Shown one piece after another: positions 40,816 to 49,588 of a stretch of 64,000 nucleotides of DNA. This stretch comes from Clostridia bacterium (GTDB taxonomy: Bacteria > Bacillota > Clostridia > Christensenellales > Borkfalkiaceae), in contig JAFWXO010000033.1 in NCBI GenBank assembly GCA_017545865.1, positions 62,001-126,000 on the forward strand. The letters are read 5' to 3'. The notes beneath the pieces were generated by a model. It ran no database searches and was not told the origin of the DNA. It saw only the letters and a program-made list of their open reading frames with translations. The stretch's first letter is position 1, and each line of letters begins with the position of its first letter. Position numbers and translations under genes: made by a program.

Positions 40816-41457
40816 ATGACACAAGTAAAGTTTACTTCGCGAGCCGATGCGGTTTTCGATAGGCTTGAAAACGAAATACTCACCGGCGTTTATAAAAAAG
40901 GTGACGTTATAACCGAGAGTGAAATTTCAACCAAACTTTCCGTTTCAAGAACTCCCGTTAGGGAAGCGATGCGCCGTTTGGAGCAAGAAGACCTTATTAA
41001 AGAAATGCCCAAAGGCCACGTTGTTGTTGGAATTTCGCAAGAAGATATTTTGGATATTTACGATATCCGCATTAAAATCGAAGGGGACGTTTGTAGGCGT
41101 TGCGCTGAAAACGTTACCGAAGAAGAACTAAGCAAAATGCGAGAAGCAGTTGAACTTCAAGAGTTTTACACGCTTAAAAATCACGCCGATAAGTTAAAGG
41201 GAACGGATAGCGTTTTCCATGAACTTATCTACGCAAATTCGGGTAGCGAAATTTATCAATCGATTTTGTCAACTCTTCATAGAAAAGTTCAACTTTGCCG
41301 TAAAACGAGTTTTTCGGGTAGCGATAGGGCTAAACAAGCGGTAAAAGAGCACCGTGAAATTTTAACGGCTATTGAAAATCGTGACGGGGAAAAGGCAAAA
41401 ATGCTTATGGAACTTCACATTGCTAACGCTAAAAATAATATTGAAAAATTAAAATAG
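40816..41457 (+). CDS. GntR-family regulator, FadR (FCD) subfamily
   Basis: A 213-residue repressor or activator. The N-terminal winged helix is clear (GVYKKGDVITESEISTKLSVSRTPVREAMRRLEQEDLI), and the FCD ligand domain carries the metal-binding Asp and His pattern (DIYDIRIKIEGDVCRRCA, FHELIYANSGSEIY, VKEHREILTAIENRD). It sits inside the citrate operon, between the synthase and aconitase genes. An 18-bp inverted repeat at the operon promoter is the likely binding site (inference), with citrate or another carboxylate as a possible effector. Confidence 0.9.
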   Translation: MTQVKFTSRADAVFDRLENEILTGVYKKGDVITESEISTKLSVSRTPVREAMRRLEQEDLIKEMPKGHVVVGISQEDILDIYDIRIKIEGDVCRRCAENVTEEELSKMREAVELQEFYTLKNHADKLKGTDSVFHELIYANSGSEIYQSILSTLHRKVQLCRKTSFSGSDRAKQAVKEHREILTAIENRDGEKAKMLMELHIANAKNNIEKLK

Positions 41458-41465
41458 GTATTACT

Positions 41466-43394
41466 ATGGGACTTACTATTGCTCAAAAAATTATTAAAAA
41501 TCACTTAGTTTCGGGCGAAATGATTCAAGGCTCGGAAATCTCTCTTAAAATTGACCAAACCTTAACTCAAGACGCGACTGGCACTATGGCTTATCTTGAG
41601 TTTGAAACGATGGGGTTAAAGCGTGTTAAAACTGAACGCTCCGTTGCTTATATCGACCACAACACCCTTCAATGCGGCTACGAAAATGCAGACGATCATC
41701 GCTATATTCAAACGGTTGCTAAAAAGCACGGCATTTATTTTTCTCGCCCCGGTAACGGCATTTGCCACCAAGTTCATCTTGAACGTTTTGGAAAACCTGG
41801 TAAAACCTTAATCGGCTCTGATAGCCACACTCCAACGGGTGGCGGTATCGGTATGCTTGCGTTTGGCGCTGGCGGGCTTGACGTTGCAGTTGCTATGGGC
41901 GGTGGCGCTTACTTTATCACTATGCCCAAAATGTATAAGGTTAACCTTACGGGTAAACTTTCTCCGTTCGTTACCGCTAAAGACGTAAGTTTAGAAATCC
42001 TTAGAATTTTATCCGTTAAAGGCGGTGTTGGCGCGATTATCGAGTGGGGTGGCGAAGGTGTTAAAACCCTTTCCGTTCCAGAACGCGCAACGATCACTAA
42101 TATGGGCACGGAACTTGGCGCAACAACGTCAATTTTCCCGTCGGACGAAATCACGGAAGAATTTTTAAGAGCGCAAGGCAGAGCGGAAGACTATATTCCC
42201 TTAGAAAGCGACGAAGATGCCGTTTACGATAAGATTATCGATATCAACTTATCCGAACTTACGCCCCTTATTGCTTGTCCGCACAGCCCCGATAACGTGG
42301 TTGAAGTTTCTTCGCTTAAAGGCGTTAAAGTAAACCAAGTTTGCGTTGGCTCTTGCACAAACTCATCACTTCAAGACCTTTTAAAAGTTGCCGCTTTATT
42401 AAAGGGCAAAAAGATCAGTGACGACGTTTCTATGTCCGTTTCCCCAGGCTCTAAGCAAGTTTTACAAATGCTTACCAAGTGCGGTGCGCTTAACGATATT
42501 ATAGCGTCGGGCGCGAGAATACTTGAGTGCGCGTGCGGTCCTTGTATCGGAATGGGCTTCTCGCCAAACTCCGCAGGCGTTAGCCTTAGAACTTTCAACA
42601 GAAACTTTTTAGGTAGAAGCGGAACGAAAGACGCTGGCGTTTATCTCGTTTCTCCCGAAACCGCCGTTGCTGCGGCTATCTTTGGCGAAATAACCGATCC
42701 AAGACTTCTTGGCAAGGAAGCCGAAATCAAAATGCCCAAAGTTTTTGATATTGACGATAGCGCCGTTATTGCGCCCGCAAGCGAATTTGAAGCGGAAAAC
42801 TTGGAAGTTTTGCGCGGACCTAACATTAAACCTTTCCCCGAAACCAAACCGCTTTGTAACGAAATTGACGTTACGGTTGGCTTAAAAGTTGGCGATAACA
42901 TAACCACCGACCATATTATGCCCGCAGGCGCGAAAATTCTTCTTTACCGCTCGAATATCCCTTTCCTTTCTAAGTTCTGTTTCTCAGTCGTTGATGAAAA
43001 GTTTAGTGAAAGGGCGCTTGAATTAAAGTCTAGCGTTATCGTTGGTGGAGATAACTACGGTCAAGGATCTTCTCGTGAACACGCTGCGCTCGTTCCTTTA
43101 TACTTGGGCGTTAAAGCGGTTATCGCAAAGAGTTTTGCTCGTATTCACGTTGCAAACCTTATAAACGCAGGTATTATTCCTTTAACCTTTAAAAACGCAA
43201 GCGACTATGAAGATATTTTACAAGGCGATAAACTTTCGCTCAAAGATTTGTTTAGCGGTTTTGAAAATGGCGAAGTAACGCTCGTTAACCAAACTAGCGG
43301 TAAAGAATTTAAACTTTCTTGTTCGTTTACCGATAGGCAAATTAAAATCTTAAAAGCAGGCGGATTACTTGCTTACACCAAGGAGAGCAATTAA
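41466..43394 (+). CDS. Aconitate hydratase
   Basis: A 642-residue [4Fe-4S] enzyme that interconverts citrate and isocitrate. Cluster-ligand Cys are in [13 protein letters not shown] and [16 protein letters not shown]; the swivelling domain has [14 protein letters not shown] and [21 protein letters not shown]. The size is that of the short aconitase branch found in anaerobes, near 640 residues rather than 890. It lies 8 nt after the GntR gene in the same operon. Homoaconitase and isopropylmalate isomerase are related, but length and neighbours favour aconitase. Confidence 0.93.
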   Translation: MGLTIAQKIIKNHLVSGEMIQGSEISLKIDQTLTQDATGTMAYLEFETMGLKRVKTERSVAYIDHNTLQCGYENADDHRYIQTVAKKHGIYFSRPGNGICHQVHLERFGKPGKTLIGSDSHTPTGGGIGMLAFGAGGLDVAVAMGGGAYFITMPKMYKVNLTGKLSPFVTAKDVSLEILRILSVKGGVGAIIEWGGEGVKTLSVPERATITNMGTELGATTSIFPSDEITEEFLRAQGRAEDYIPLESDEDAVYDKIIDINLSELTPLIACPHSPDNVVEVSSLKGVKVNQVCVGSCTNSSLQDLLKVAALLKGKKISDDVSMSVSPGSKQVLQMLTKCGALNDIIASGARILECACGPCIGMGFSPNSAGVSLRTFNRNFLGRSGTKDAGVYLVSPETAVAAAIFGEITDPRLLGKEAEIKMPKVFDIDDSAVIAPASEFEAENLEVLRGPNIKPFPETKPLCNEIDVTVGLKVGDNITTDHIMPAGAKILLYRSNIPFLSKFCFSVVDEKFSERALELKSSVIVGGDNYGQGSSREHAALVPLYLGVKAVIAKSFARIHVANLINAGIIPLTFKNASDYEDILQGDKLSLKDLFSGFENGEVTLVNQTSGKEFKLSCSFTDRQIKILKAGGLLAYTKESN

Positions 43395-43398
43395 CTTT

Positions 43399-44607
43399 AT
43401 GGAAAAGATTAAAATGACAACACCGCTCGTCGAGATGGACGGCGATGAAATGACCAGAATTATTTGGCAAGAGATTAAAGACGAACTTATTCTTCCCTTC
43501 GTTGATTTAAAGACGGAATATTACGATTTGGGGCTCGTTAATCGTGACGCAACTAACGATAAAGTTACCGTTGACAGTGCAAACGCCACTAAAAAATACG
43601 GCGTTGCCGTAAAGTGCGCCACGATAACCCCTAACAAGCAAAGGATGAGCGAATATAACCTTAAAGAAATGTGGAAAAGCCCTAACGGTACGATTAGAGC
43701 AATCTTAGACGGAACGGTTTTTAGAGCGCCCATAACTTTGCCGATTATAAAGCCCGCCGTTAAAACTTGGGTTGAGCCTATCACTATTGCCCGCCACGCT
43801 TACGGTGACGTGTATAAGGCAACTGAAATGCGCGTTCCCAAGGGTAAAGCGGAAATCGTGTTTACTGACGAAAACGGCGTGGAAACTCGTGAAACCGTTT
43901 ACGATTTTGAGTGCGACGGCGTGTTCCAAGGTCAATACAATAAAGATAGTTCGATAAAATCTTTTGCTCGTTCTTGCTTTAACTATGCGGTTGACAAAAA
44001 GCAAAGTTTGTGGTTTTCTACCAAAGATACAATTTCTAAAAAGTACGACCAAACCTTTAAACTTATCTTTGAAGAAATTTACGAAAACGAATACAAAACT
44101 AAATTTACTGAACTTGGAATTGAGTATTTCTACACGCTTATCGACGATGCCGTTGCAAGAGTAATTCGCAGTAAAGGCGGTTTTATATGGGCGCTTAAAA
44201 ACTACGATGGTGACGTTATGAGCGATATGGTTTCCACCGCGTTTGGCTCGCTCGCTATGATGACTTCAGTTCTCGTTTCCCCCGACGGTAACTTTGAATA
44301 CGAAGCGGCTCACGGCACTGTAACTCGCCACTACTATAAGTACTTAAACGGCGAAAAGACTTCAACCAACCCCATGGCTACCATTTACGCTTGGACTGGC
44401 GCGCTCAAAAAACGTGGCGAACTTGATGATCTTCCCGATCTTATCTCGTTTGGCGAAAAACTTGAAACGGCTTGCATTAACACGCTTATGAGCGGTGTTA
44501 TGACTAAGGACTTAGTTAACTTAACCGACGGCTCTGTTGAAGTAAAACCAGTTTTAACATCTGAATTTATAAGTGAAATTAGAAAGAACTTGGAAGCAAT
44601 TTTATAA
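43399..44607 (+). CDS. icd: NADP-dependent isocitrate dehydrogenase, homodimeric eukaryote-like type
   Basis: A 402-residue enzyme that converts isocitrate to 2-oxoglutarate. The opening [53 protein letters not shown], and [17 protein letters not shown] are those of the class found in eukaryotic cytosol and some bacteria rather than of E. coli Icd. The ATG at 43399 is chosen because AAGGAGAG lies before it. With the citrate synthase and aconitase it supplies 2-oxoglutarate, probably for glutamate synthesis. A bidirectional terminator follows. Confidence 0.95.
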   Translation: MEKIKMTTPLVEMDGDEMTRIIWQEIKDELILPFVDLKTEYYDLGLVNRDATNDKVTVDSANATKKYGVAVKCATITPNKQRMSEYNLKEMWKSPNGTIRAILDGTVFRAPITLPIIKPAVKTWVEPITIARHAYGDVYKATEMRVPKGKAEIVFTDENGVETRETVYDFECDGVFQGQYNKDSSIKSFARSCFNYAVDKKQSLWFSTKDTISKKYDQTFKLIFEEIYENEYKTKFTELGIEYFYTLIDDAVARVIRSKGGFIWALKNYDGDVMSDMVSTAFGSLAMMTSVLVSPDGNFEYEAAHGTVTRHYYKYLNGEKTSTNPMATIYAWTGALKKRGELDDLPDLISFGEKLETACINTLMSGVMTKDLVNLTDGSVEVKPVLTSEFISEIRKNLEAIL

Positions 44608-44611
44608 TAAA

Positions 44612-44641
44612 AAAAGAACTCGCAATCAAGCGAGTTCTTTT
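44612..44641. terminator. Bidirectional terminator between icd and the FAD oxidoreductase gene
   Basis: A 12-bp perfect stem AAAAGAACTCGC / GCGAGTTCTTTT with a 6-nt loop, framed by A and T runs on both strands. Confidence 0.9.
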
Positions 44642-44644
44642 AAT

Positions 44645-45895
44645 TTAAAATTTAATGCCTTGTAAAATAAGGTCTTGGGCTTTTTTAATTTGCTTAGGCG
44701 ATAACTCGGTGGGGAGAGTGTTTTCTTTTATACCGATAGCGCAAGCAGTACCAACGCCTTCACCCATCGCCATACAGATAGGCATAACTCTATAACTGCT
44801 GTGAGCGTAATGGTCGCCAGAGATACAGCGACCTGCAACGAGCAAGTTTTTAACGCCCTCAGGGATAAACGCTCCGTAAGGAATAGTGTACGTTCCGCCT
44901 TTTTCAACGGGTTTGGTGGAAATGTTTTCAACCTTGCCGTTGGGGTTGTGAACGCCAAAACAGTAGTCCGCCATAGGTACGAGCCAGTCGCTAAACTTTC
45001 TTCCTTCTTGAACGTCAAGATAACTCATCTCGTATTTTCCTTTAATTCTACGGCTCTCTCTTGCGCCCGCGTAAACGCCAGACGTGATAGCATAGCAGTT
45101 TTCATAGCCAACGGCGTTTTCCCTTAAGAAATTGATAATTTGCGGTATTTGACGGCGAGCCTCGATTTCCGCTCTCGTAACGTCAAAAACGTTAGTAGCG
45201 TCAACGTCGATAACGTTAGTCATATTGCAATACGCCGTGTTTGGCTCTAACGCTTCAACCAAAATAATAAGCCCAACGGGGAAGGAAATTCTACCGTCGG
45301 CAAGGTATTTTTGCATTTGCTCCATAAGGAAAGGGTTGTGCCTTGCCGAAGCAAACTCCGCGCGAGTGGTATCAACACCGCCTATCATAAGTTCAACGGT
45401 CATAGGTTGAGTGCGCCCGTCTTCTTCACGCCCCATTGAAAAGGGAACGCCAGATAAATAAGCAACGTCACCGTCACCAGTTGCGTCGATAAAAGTTTTA
45501 GCGTAAACTTTAATTTCGCCGGACTTGGTTGCGAGCGAAACGGAAGTTATCATATCTCCGCTTTTTTCAACGCCAACGGCTAAGGAGTGAAGTAAAATAT
45601 CAACGCCTTTTTTTGTGAGCATATCAATATAGAGCGGTTTGAGCGATTCGGGGGAGAAGATTTTTCTTCCGCTTGCCGTTTTTTTAGAAGTTTTATCAAA
45701 AACGTAACTAAAAATTGAACTTTGCGCGTTACCGCACCAAACGTTAAGTAAGCCGTTCGTGCTCATACCGCCGGGAACACCGTCTTTATCAACGAGCAAA
45801 ACTTTTGCGCCTAAGCGACTTGCCGAGATTGCCGAAGTTATTCCAGCAGGGCCACCGCCGATAACGCAAATATCGTAATTTAAAACTTTATTCAT
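44645..45895 (-). CDS. FAD-dependent oxidoreductase (FAD_oxidored family)
   Basis: A 416-residue flavoprotein. The N-terminal dinucleotide-binding motif is DICVIGGGPAGITSAISASRLG, followed by the second block VLLVDKDGVPGGMSTNGLL; the middle DATGDGDVAYLSGVP and the C-terminal NLLVAGRCISGDHYAHSSYRVMP complete the family pattern. The substrate is unknown. AAAGGTG precedes the start. A distant relative is encoded at 57626-58894. It lies downstream of the serine and F420-ligase-like genes on the same strand but behind a terminator, so it may be a separate unit. Confidence 0.85.
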   Translation of the reverse strand: MNKVLNYDICVIGGGPAGITSAISASRLGAKVLLVDKDGVPGGMSTNGLLNVWCGNAQSSIFSYVFDKTSKKTASGRKIFSPESLKPLYIDMLTKKGVDILLHSLAVGVEKSGDMITSVSLATKSGEIKVYAKTFIDATGDGDVAYLSGVPFSMGREEDGRTQPMTVELMIGGVDTTRAEFASARHNPFLMEQMQKYLADGRISFPVGLIILVEALEPNTAYCNMTNVIDVDATNVFDVTRAEIEARRQIPQIINFLRENAVGYENCYAITSGVYAGARESRRIKGKYEMSYLDVQEGRKFSDWLVPMADYCFGVHNPNGKVENISTKPVEKGGTYTIPYGAFIPEGVKNLLVAGRCISGDHYAHSSYRVMPICMAMGEGVGTACAIGIKENTLPTELSPKQIKKAQDLILQGIKF

Positions 45896-45919
45896 AAAAC
45901 ACCTTTGCTTATTTTATGC

Positions 45920-45952
45920 AAAAAGCGAAGTTTTTTTAATTCTTCGCTTTTT
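45920..45952 (-). terminator. Terminator after the F420-ligase-like gene
   Basis: An 11-bp perfect stem AAAAAGCGAAG / CTTCGCTTTTT with an 11-nt loop. On the minus strand the 3' arm ends in five T. Confidence 0.78.
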
Positions 45953-45961
45953 ATTTTAGTA

Positions 45962-47152
45962 TTATTCAGTAGTGTAGTTATCAAAGTAACCTTGGATATA
46001 AACGATAGGAGTACCTTTGTCGCCAGAACCCGAAGTTAAGTCGCAAAGTGAGCCTATAAGGTCGGTAAGTCTACGTGGAGTAGTTCCTTCGCTTATCATA
46101 TTGCCAACAAGGTCAGCATCTTTTTTCTGAATCTTTTCGTTAATTGCCTTTTTGAGTTCTTCGCCTGAAAGATTAGCAAAGTCGTTATCGGCAAGGTATT
46201 TAAGTTTAAGTTCGTTGGGAGTGCCTTCTAAACCTTTGGTATACGCTGGGGAAACAACGGGGTCTGCAAGTTCCCAAATTTTACCAACGGGGTCTTTAAA
46301 CGCACCGTCACCATAAACCATAACTTCAACGTGTTTACCAGTTTTCTCTAAAACGAGCGCTTGAATATCTTCAACTAACTTTTGGCAATCTCTTGGGAAA
46401 AGTTTAATACTATCTTCAGTTGCCTTATTAGAGCCGAGAAGACCGTAATTTTCATTGTAACCGCCGTTTGGGTTAGAACGAAGAATTTCATCCATACCGA
46501 AAACTCTTTCAGCGCCTGCGTTTAATAAAAGGCGCTTAGTTCTAAAGCGAGTGTGAATATCGCAGTTGAGAACGTTTTTAGTATATTTTAAGATAGCGCG
46601 CGGATCGTTAGCGAAGATAATTTCGCACTCAGCGCCTTGTTCTTTGATAAGGTTGCCGTAGTACTCAACGTAATCAACGCCTGTGAAACGATGCTTGGAA
46701 TAGCCGAAAAGTTCACGGTATTTAGACAAGGTCAAAACGTCGGTAAACGGGTTGATACCGTGTTCGTCAAGCATATCGTAAGTAACCAAATGGTTGCCAA
46801 CTTCATCAGACGGGTAAGAAAGCATTAAAACGATTTTCTTAGCGCCTTTTGCAATACCCTTTAAGCAGATTGCAAAACGGTTACGGCTAAGTATCGGGAA
46901 AATAACGCCAACGGTATCACCGCCGAACTTTTCCTTAACGTCATTAGCGATATCGTCAACGGTAGCGTAATTGCCTTGCGCTCTTGCAACGATAGATTCC
47001 GTCATAGCGATAATATCGCGGTCACGAACGGCAAAACCATCTTCCTTTGCCGCTTCTAAAACGGAATTGGTAACGATTTTAACTAAATCATCGCCACTGC
47101 GGATAATAGGTGCTCTAACGCCTCTTGAAATTGTGCCAACCATACGGCTCAT
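45962..47152 (-). CDS. Coenzyme F420-0:L-glutamate ligase-like protein (CofE superfamily)
   Basis: A 396-residue protein. The N-terminal VGTISRGVRAPIIRSGDDLVKIV and DRDIIAMTESIVARAQGNYATVDDIANDV, and later MVYGDGAFKDPVGKIWELADPVVSPAY, are features of the CofE-like ligase superfamily. True CofE, which adds glutamate to F420-0, is about 250 residues; this belongs to a longer class found in organisms where F420 is not expected. The acceptor is therefore unknown. GAAGGAGAT precedes the start, and a 5' hairpin (47169-47192) lies near the transcript start. Serine synthesis genes are upstream on the same strand. Confidence 0.72.
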   Translation of the reverse strand: MSRMVGTISRGVRAPIIRSGDDLVKIVTNSVLEAAKEDGFAVRDRDIIAMTESIVARAQGNYATVDDIANDVKEKFGGDTVGVIFPILSRNRFAICLKGIAKGAKKIVLMLSYPSDEVGNHLVTYDMLDEHGINPFTDVLTLSKYRELFGYSKHRFTGVDYVEYYGNLIKEQGAECEIIFANDPRAILKYTKNVLNCDIHTRFRTKRLLLNAGAERVFGMDEILRSNPNGGYNENYGLLGSNKATEDSIKLFPRDCQKLVEDIQALVLEKTGKHVEVMVYGDGAFKDPVGKIWELADPVVSPAYTKGLEGTPNELKLKYLADNDFANLSGEELKKAINEKIQKKDADLVGNMISEGTTPRRLTDLIGSLCDLTSGSGDKGTPIVYIQGYFDNYTTE

Positions 47153-47168
47153 AGTAATATCTCCTTCG

Positions 47169-47192
47169 TTTTGCTATTTTGCCATAGCAAAA
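47169..47192 (-). other. Stem-loop in the 5' leader of the F420-ligase-like gene
   Basis: A 9-bp perfect stem TTTTGCTAT / ATAGCAAAA with a 6-nt loop, a few bases after the predicted transcript start and just before the Shine-Dalgarno. It could stabilise the mRNA. No T tract follows, so it is not a terminator. Confidence 0.5.
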
Positions 47193-47203
47193 ACACACGA
47201 TAT

Positions 47204-47233
47204 ATTATACTGCATATCCTATTATTTTGTAAA
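47204..47233 (-). promoter_or_regulatory. Promoter of the F420-ligase-like gene
   Basis: On the minus strand TTTACA (47233-47228), an 18-nt spacer, then TATAAT (47209-47204). Confidence 0.65.
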
Positions 47234-47273
47234 TTATTTTGAAATAAAAAATTTATATTTTTTAAAAAAATAA

Positions 47274-47298
47274 AAAAGGACGGGGCTTCCGTCCTTTT
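47274..47298 (-). terminator. Terminator after serA
   Basis: A 10-bp perfect stem AAAAGGACGG / CCGTCCTTTT with a 5-nt loop, followed on the minus strand by a T-rich run. Confidence 0.88.
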
Positions 47299-47311
47299 AA
47301 TTTTAACGTTT

Positions 47312-48466
47312 TTAGATAACTCTAACTTTAATAACGCCGTCAATAGCGTTGAGCATAGAAACGATTTCGCCACTTACTTCGTTTACGTCTAAAATAGAGT
47401 AAGCGTAGTTTCCACGGCTTGCGTTTATAAAGTTTTCAATGTTAACGTGCTTTTCGCCGAGAACACCCGAGAATTGAGCAATCATATTCGCTTTGTTTAA
47501 GTGGCAAATAGTAATTCTGTGAGCGGTTGTTCTAGGAGAAGAGCAACGGGGGTAGTTAACGCTGTTGTTGATATTGCCGTTTTCGATAAAGTCTTTAAGT
47601 TCTTTTGCAGCCATAACAGCGCAGTTGTCTTCCGCTTCGGGGGTAGACGCGCCAAGGTGAGGAGTTAATACAACGCCTTCTTCACCGATAAGTTCATCGG
47701 ACGGGAAGTCGCAGAAATATCTGCCGAGTTTACCGCTTTTTAGCGCGGATAAAACTGCTTGATTGTCAACGAGTTCACCGCGCGCGCAGTTGATAATAAC
47801 AGCGCCGTCTTTCATTTCGGCAATTTTTGCTTCACTTATCATCTTGTCGTTATCTTTAGTGTAGGGAACGTGAATAGTTATGTAGTCGCAAGATTTGTAA
47901 AGTTCGTCAATATCGCTTGTGATTTCAACGGCTCTTGATAAGTGGAGAGCGTTGTTAACGGAAAGATAAGGGTCGTAACCTAAAACTTCCATACCGAGAG
48001 CAACGGCGGAGTTGGCAACCTTGTAACCGATTGCGCCAAGACCGATAACGCCGAGTTTCTTGCCTAAAATTTCTCTACCAACGAAGGCTTTTTTGCCCTT
48101 TTCAACTTGTTTAGAAATATTTTCAGTGCCTTTTAAGGTTTTAACCCACTCGATAGCGGGAACGATTTTTCTCGAACCTAATAAGAGGGCGGATAAAACG
48201 AGTTCGTTAACGGCGTTAGCGTTAGCGCCGGGGGTGTTGAAAACAACAACGCCTTGTTCAGCGTATTTATCGCAGGGGATATTGTTAACGCCTGCGCCCG
48301 CTCTTGCAACTGCAAGAACGCTTTCGGGCATAGCGTATTCGTGCATATCGAAACTTCTAACTAAAATGCCGATGGGATTTTCAGTAGTTTCTTTAACTTG
48401 GTAATTACCGCCAAGCACGTCTTCAACTAACGGGCTTATTGGGTTAAGTCTTAAAATGTCAATCAT
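47312..48466 (-). CDS. serA: D-3-phosphoglycerate dehydrogenase with C-terminal ACT domain
   Basis: A 384-residue enzyme that starts serine synthesis. The NAD-binding motif is GKKLGVIGLGAIGYKVANSA; INCARGELVD and LTPHLGASTPEAEDNCA supply the catalytic Arg and His region. The last 70 residues form an ACT domain (KANMIAQFSGVLGEKHVNIENF), which in this family binds serine for feedback inhibition. It lies 11 nt downstream of serC in the same direction, a natural two-gene serine unit. Confidence 0.93.
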   Translation of the reverse strand: MIDILRLNPISPLVEDVLGGNYQVKETTENPIGILVRSFDMHEYAMPESVLAVARAGAGVNNIPCDKYAEQGVVVFNTPGANANAVNELVLSALLLGSRKIVPAIEWVKTLKGTENISKQVEKGKKAFVGREILGKKLGVIGLGAIGYKVANSAVALGMEVLGYDPYLSVNNALHLSRAVEITSDIDELYKSCDYITIHVPYTKDNDKMISEAKIAEMKDGAVIINCARGELVDNQAVLSALKSGKLGRYFCDFPSDELIGEEGVVLTPHLGASTPEAEDNCAVMAAKELKDFIENGNINNSVNYPRCSSPRTTAHRITICHLNKANMIAQFSGVLGEKHVNIENFINASRGNYAYSILDVNEVSGEIVSMLNAIDGVIKVRVI

Positions 48467-48477
48467 AGTATTTATCC

Positions 48478-49554
48478 TTATTTATTTTCAAGTTCAAATT
48501 TTTTCATAAATTCGATGAGAGCCTTAACGCCTTCAACGGGCATAGCGTTATAAATACTTGCTCTCATACCGCCAACGAGCCTGTGACCTTTTAAGGAAAC
48601 GAAGCCGTTTGCAGTTGCTTCTTTAACGAACTTAGCGTCAAGTTCTTCGCTACCGGTTACGAACGGAACGTTCATAATTGAACGGTCTTTAACGTTAACG
48701 TAATTTTTGTAAAGGGAAGAATTGTCGATAAAGTCGTATAAAAGACCTGCTTTATATTCGTTGATTTCTTGAATAGCTTTAACACCGCCAAGCGCTTTGA
48801 GCCATCTGAACACGAGCATAGAAACGTAGATTGAAAAACACGGTGGAGTGTTGTATAAACTGTCGTTTTTAGCGTGGATAGCGTAGTTGAGCATAGTGGG
48901 GCAAGCGGGAAGAGCGTTGCCGAGTAAATCTTTTCTAACGATAACGATAGTTACGCCTGCTGGAGCGATGTTCTTTTGCGCGCCTGCATAGATAACGCCA
49001 AACTTAGAAACGTCAACTTCTTCGCTTAAAATGTTCGAACTCATATCCGCAACGAGCGGAGCTTTCGTGGTTGGGAATTTTGTAAATCTTGAACCGAAGA
49101 TGGTGTTGTTTGAAGTTAAGTGAACGTAATCAGCGTCAGCGGAAAATTCAATCTTGTCAACGTCGGGAATATAAGTAAAGTTTTTATCCTTGGAAGACGC
49201 AACGATTTTTGCTTCGCCGTATTTCATACCTTCTTCTTGTGCTTTTCCAGCAAAGTTACCGGTAACGATATAGTCGGCTTTTCCAGTTTTCATAAGGTTT
49301 AAGGGAACTGCCGCAAACTGTTGCGACGCTCCGCCTTGAACGAATAAAACTGCGTAGTCTTCGGGAATATTCATAAGTTCGCGAAGAAGGGCGTTCGCCT
49401 CGTCGTTAACAGCCATAAAGGTTTTTGTTCTATGGCTCATTTCGGTGATACTCATACCGGAATTGCCGTAGTCAAGCATTTCCGCTTGCGCTTGCTTTAA
49501 TACTTCAAGTGGAAGAGTTGAAGGGCCTGCTGAAAAGTTATAAACTCTACTCAT
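48478..49554 (-). CDS. serC: Phosphoserine aminotransferase
   Basis: A 358-residue PLP enzyme that makes phosphoserine from phosphohydroxypyruvate with glutamate. Seen: NFSAGPSTLPLEVL at the N-terminus, MSITEMSHRTKTF, FVQGGASQQFAAVPLN, and the PLP lysine region GVIYAGAQKNIAPAG. The C-terminus LKGHRLVGGMRASIYNAMP is also conserved. AAGGAGAA precedes the start. It is encoded between glnN and serA on the minus strand; a shared promoter upstream of glnN is possible, since only 34 nt separate the genes and no clear terminator is present. Confidence 0.95.
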   Translation of the reverse strand: MSRVYNFSAGPSTLPLEVLKQAQAEMLDYGNSGMSITEMSHRTKTFMAVNDEANALLRELMNIPEDYAVLFVQGGASQQFAAVPLNLMKTGKADYIVTGNFAGKAQEEGMKYGEAKIVASSKDKNFTYIPDVDKIEFSADADYVHLTSNNTIFGSRFTKFPTTKAPLVADMSSNILSEEVDVSKFGVIYAGAQKNIAPAGVTIVIVRKDLLGNALPACPTMLNYAIHAKNDSLYNTPPCFSIYVSMLVFRWLKALGGVKAIQEINEYKAGLLYDFIDNSSLYKNYVNVKDRSIMNVPFVTGSEELDAKFVKEATANGFVSLKGHRLVGGMRASIYNAMPVEGVKALIEFMKKFELENK

Positions 49555-49588
49555 TATATTTCTCCTTATAGTTCAAAGGTTTTTTATC

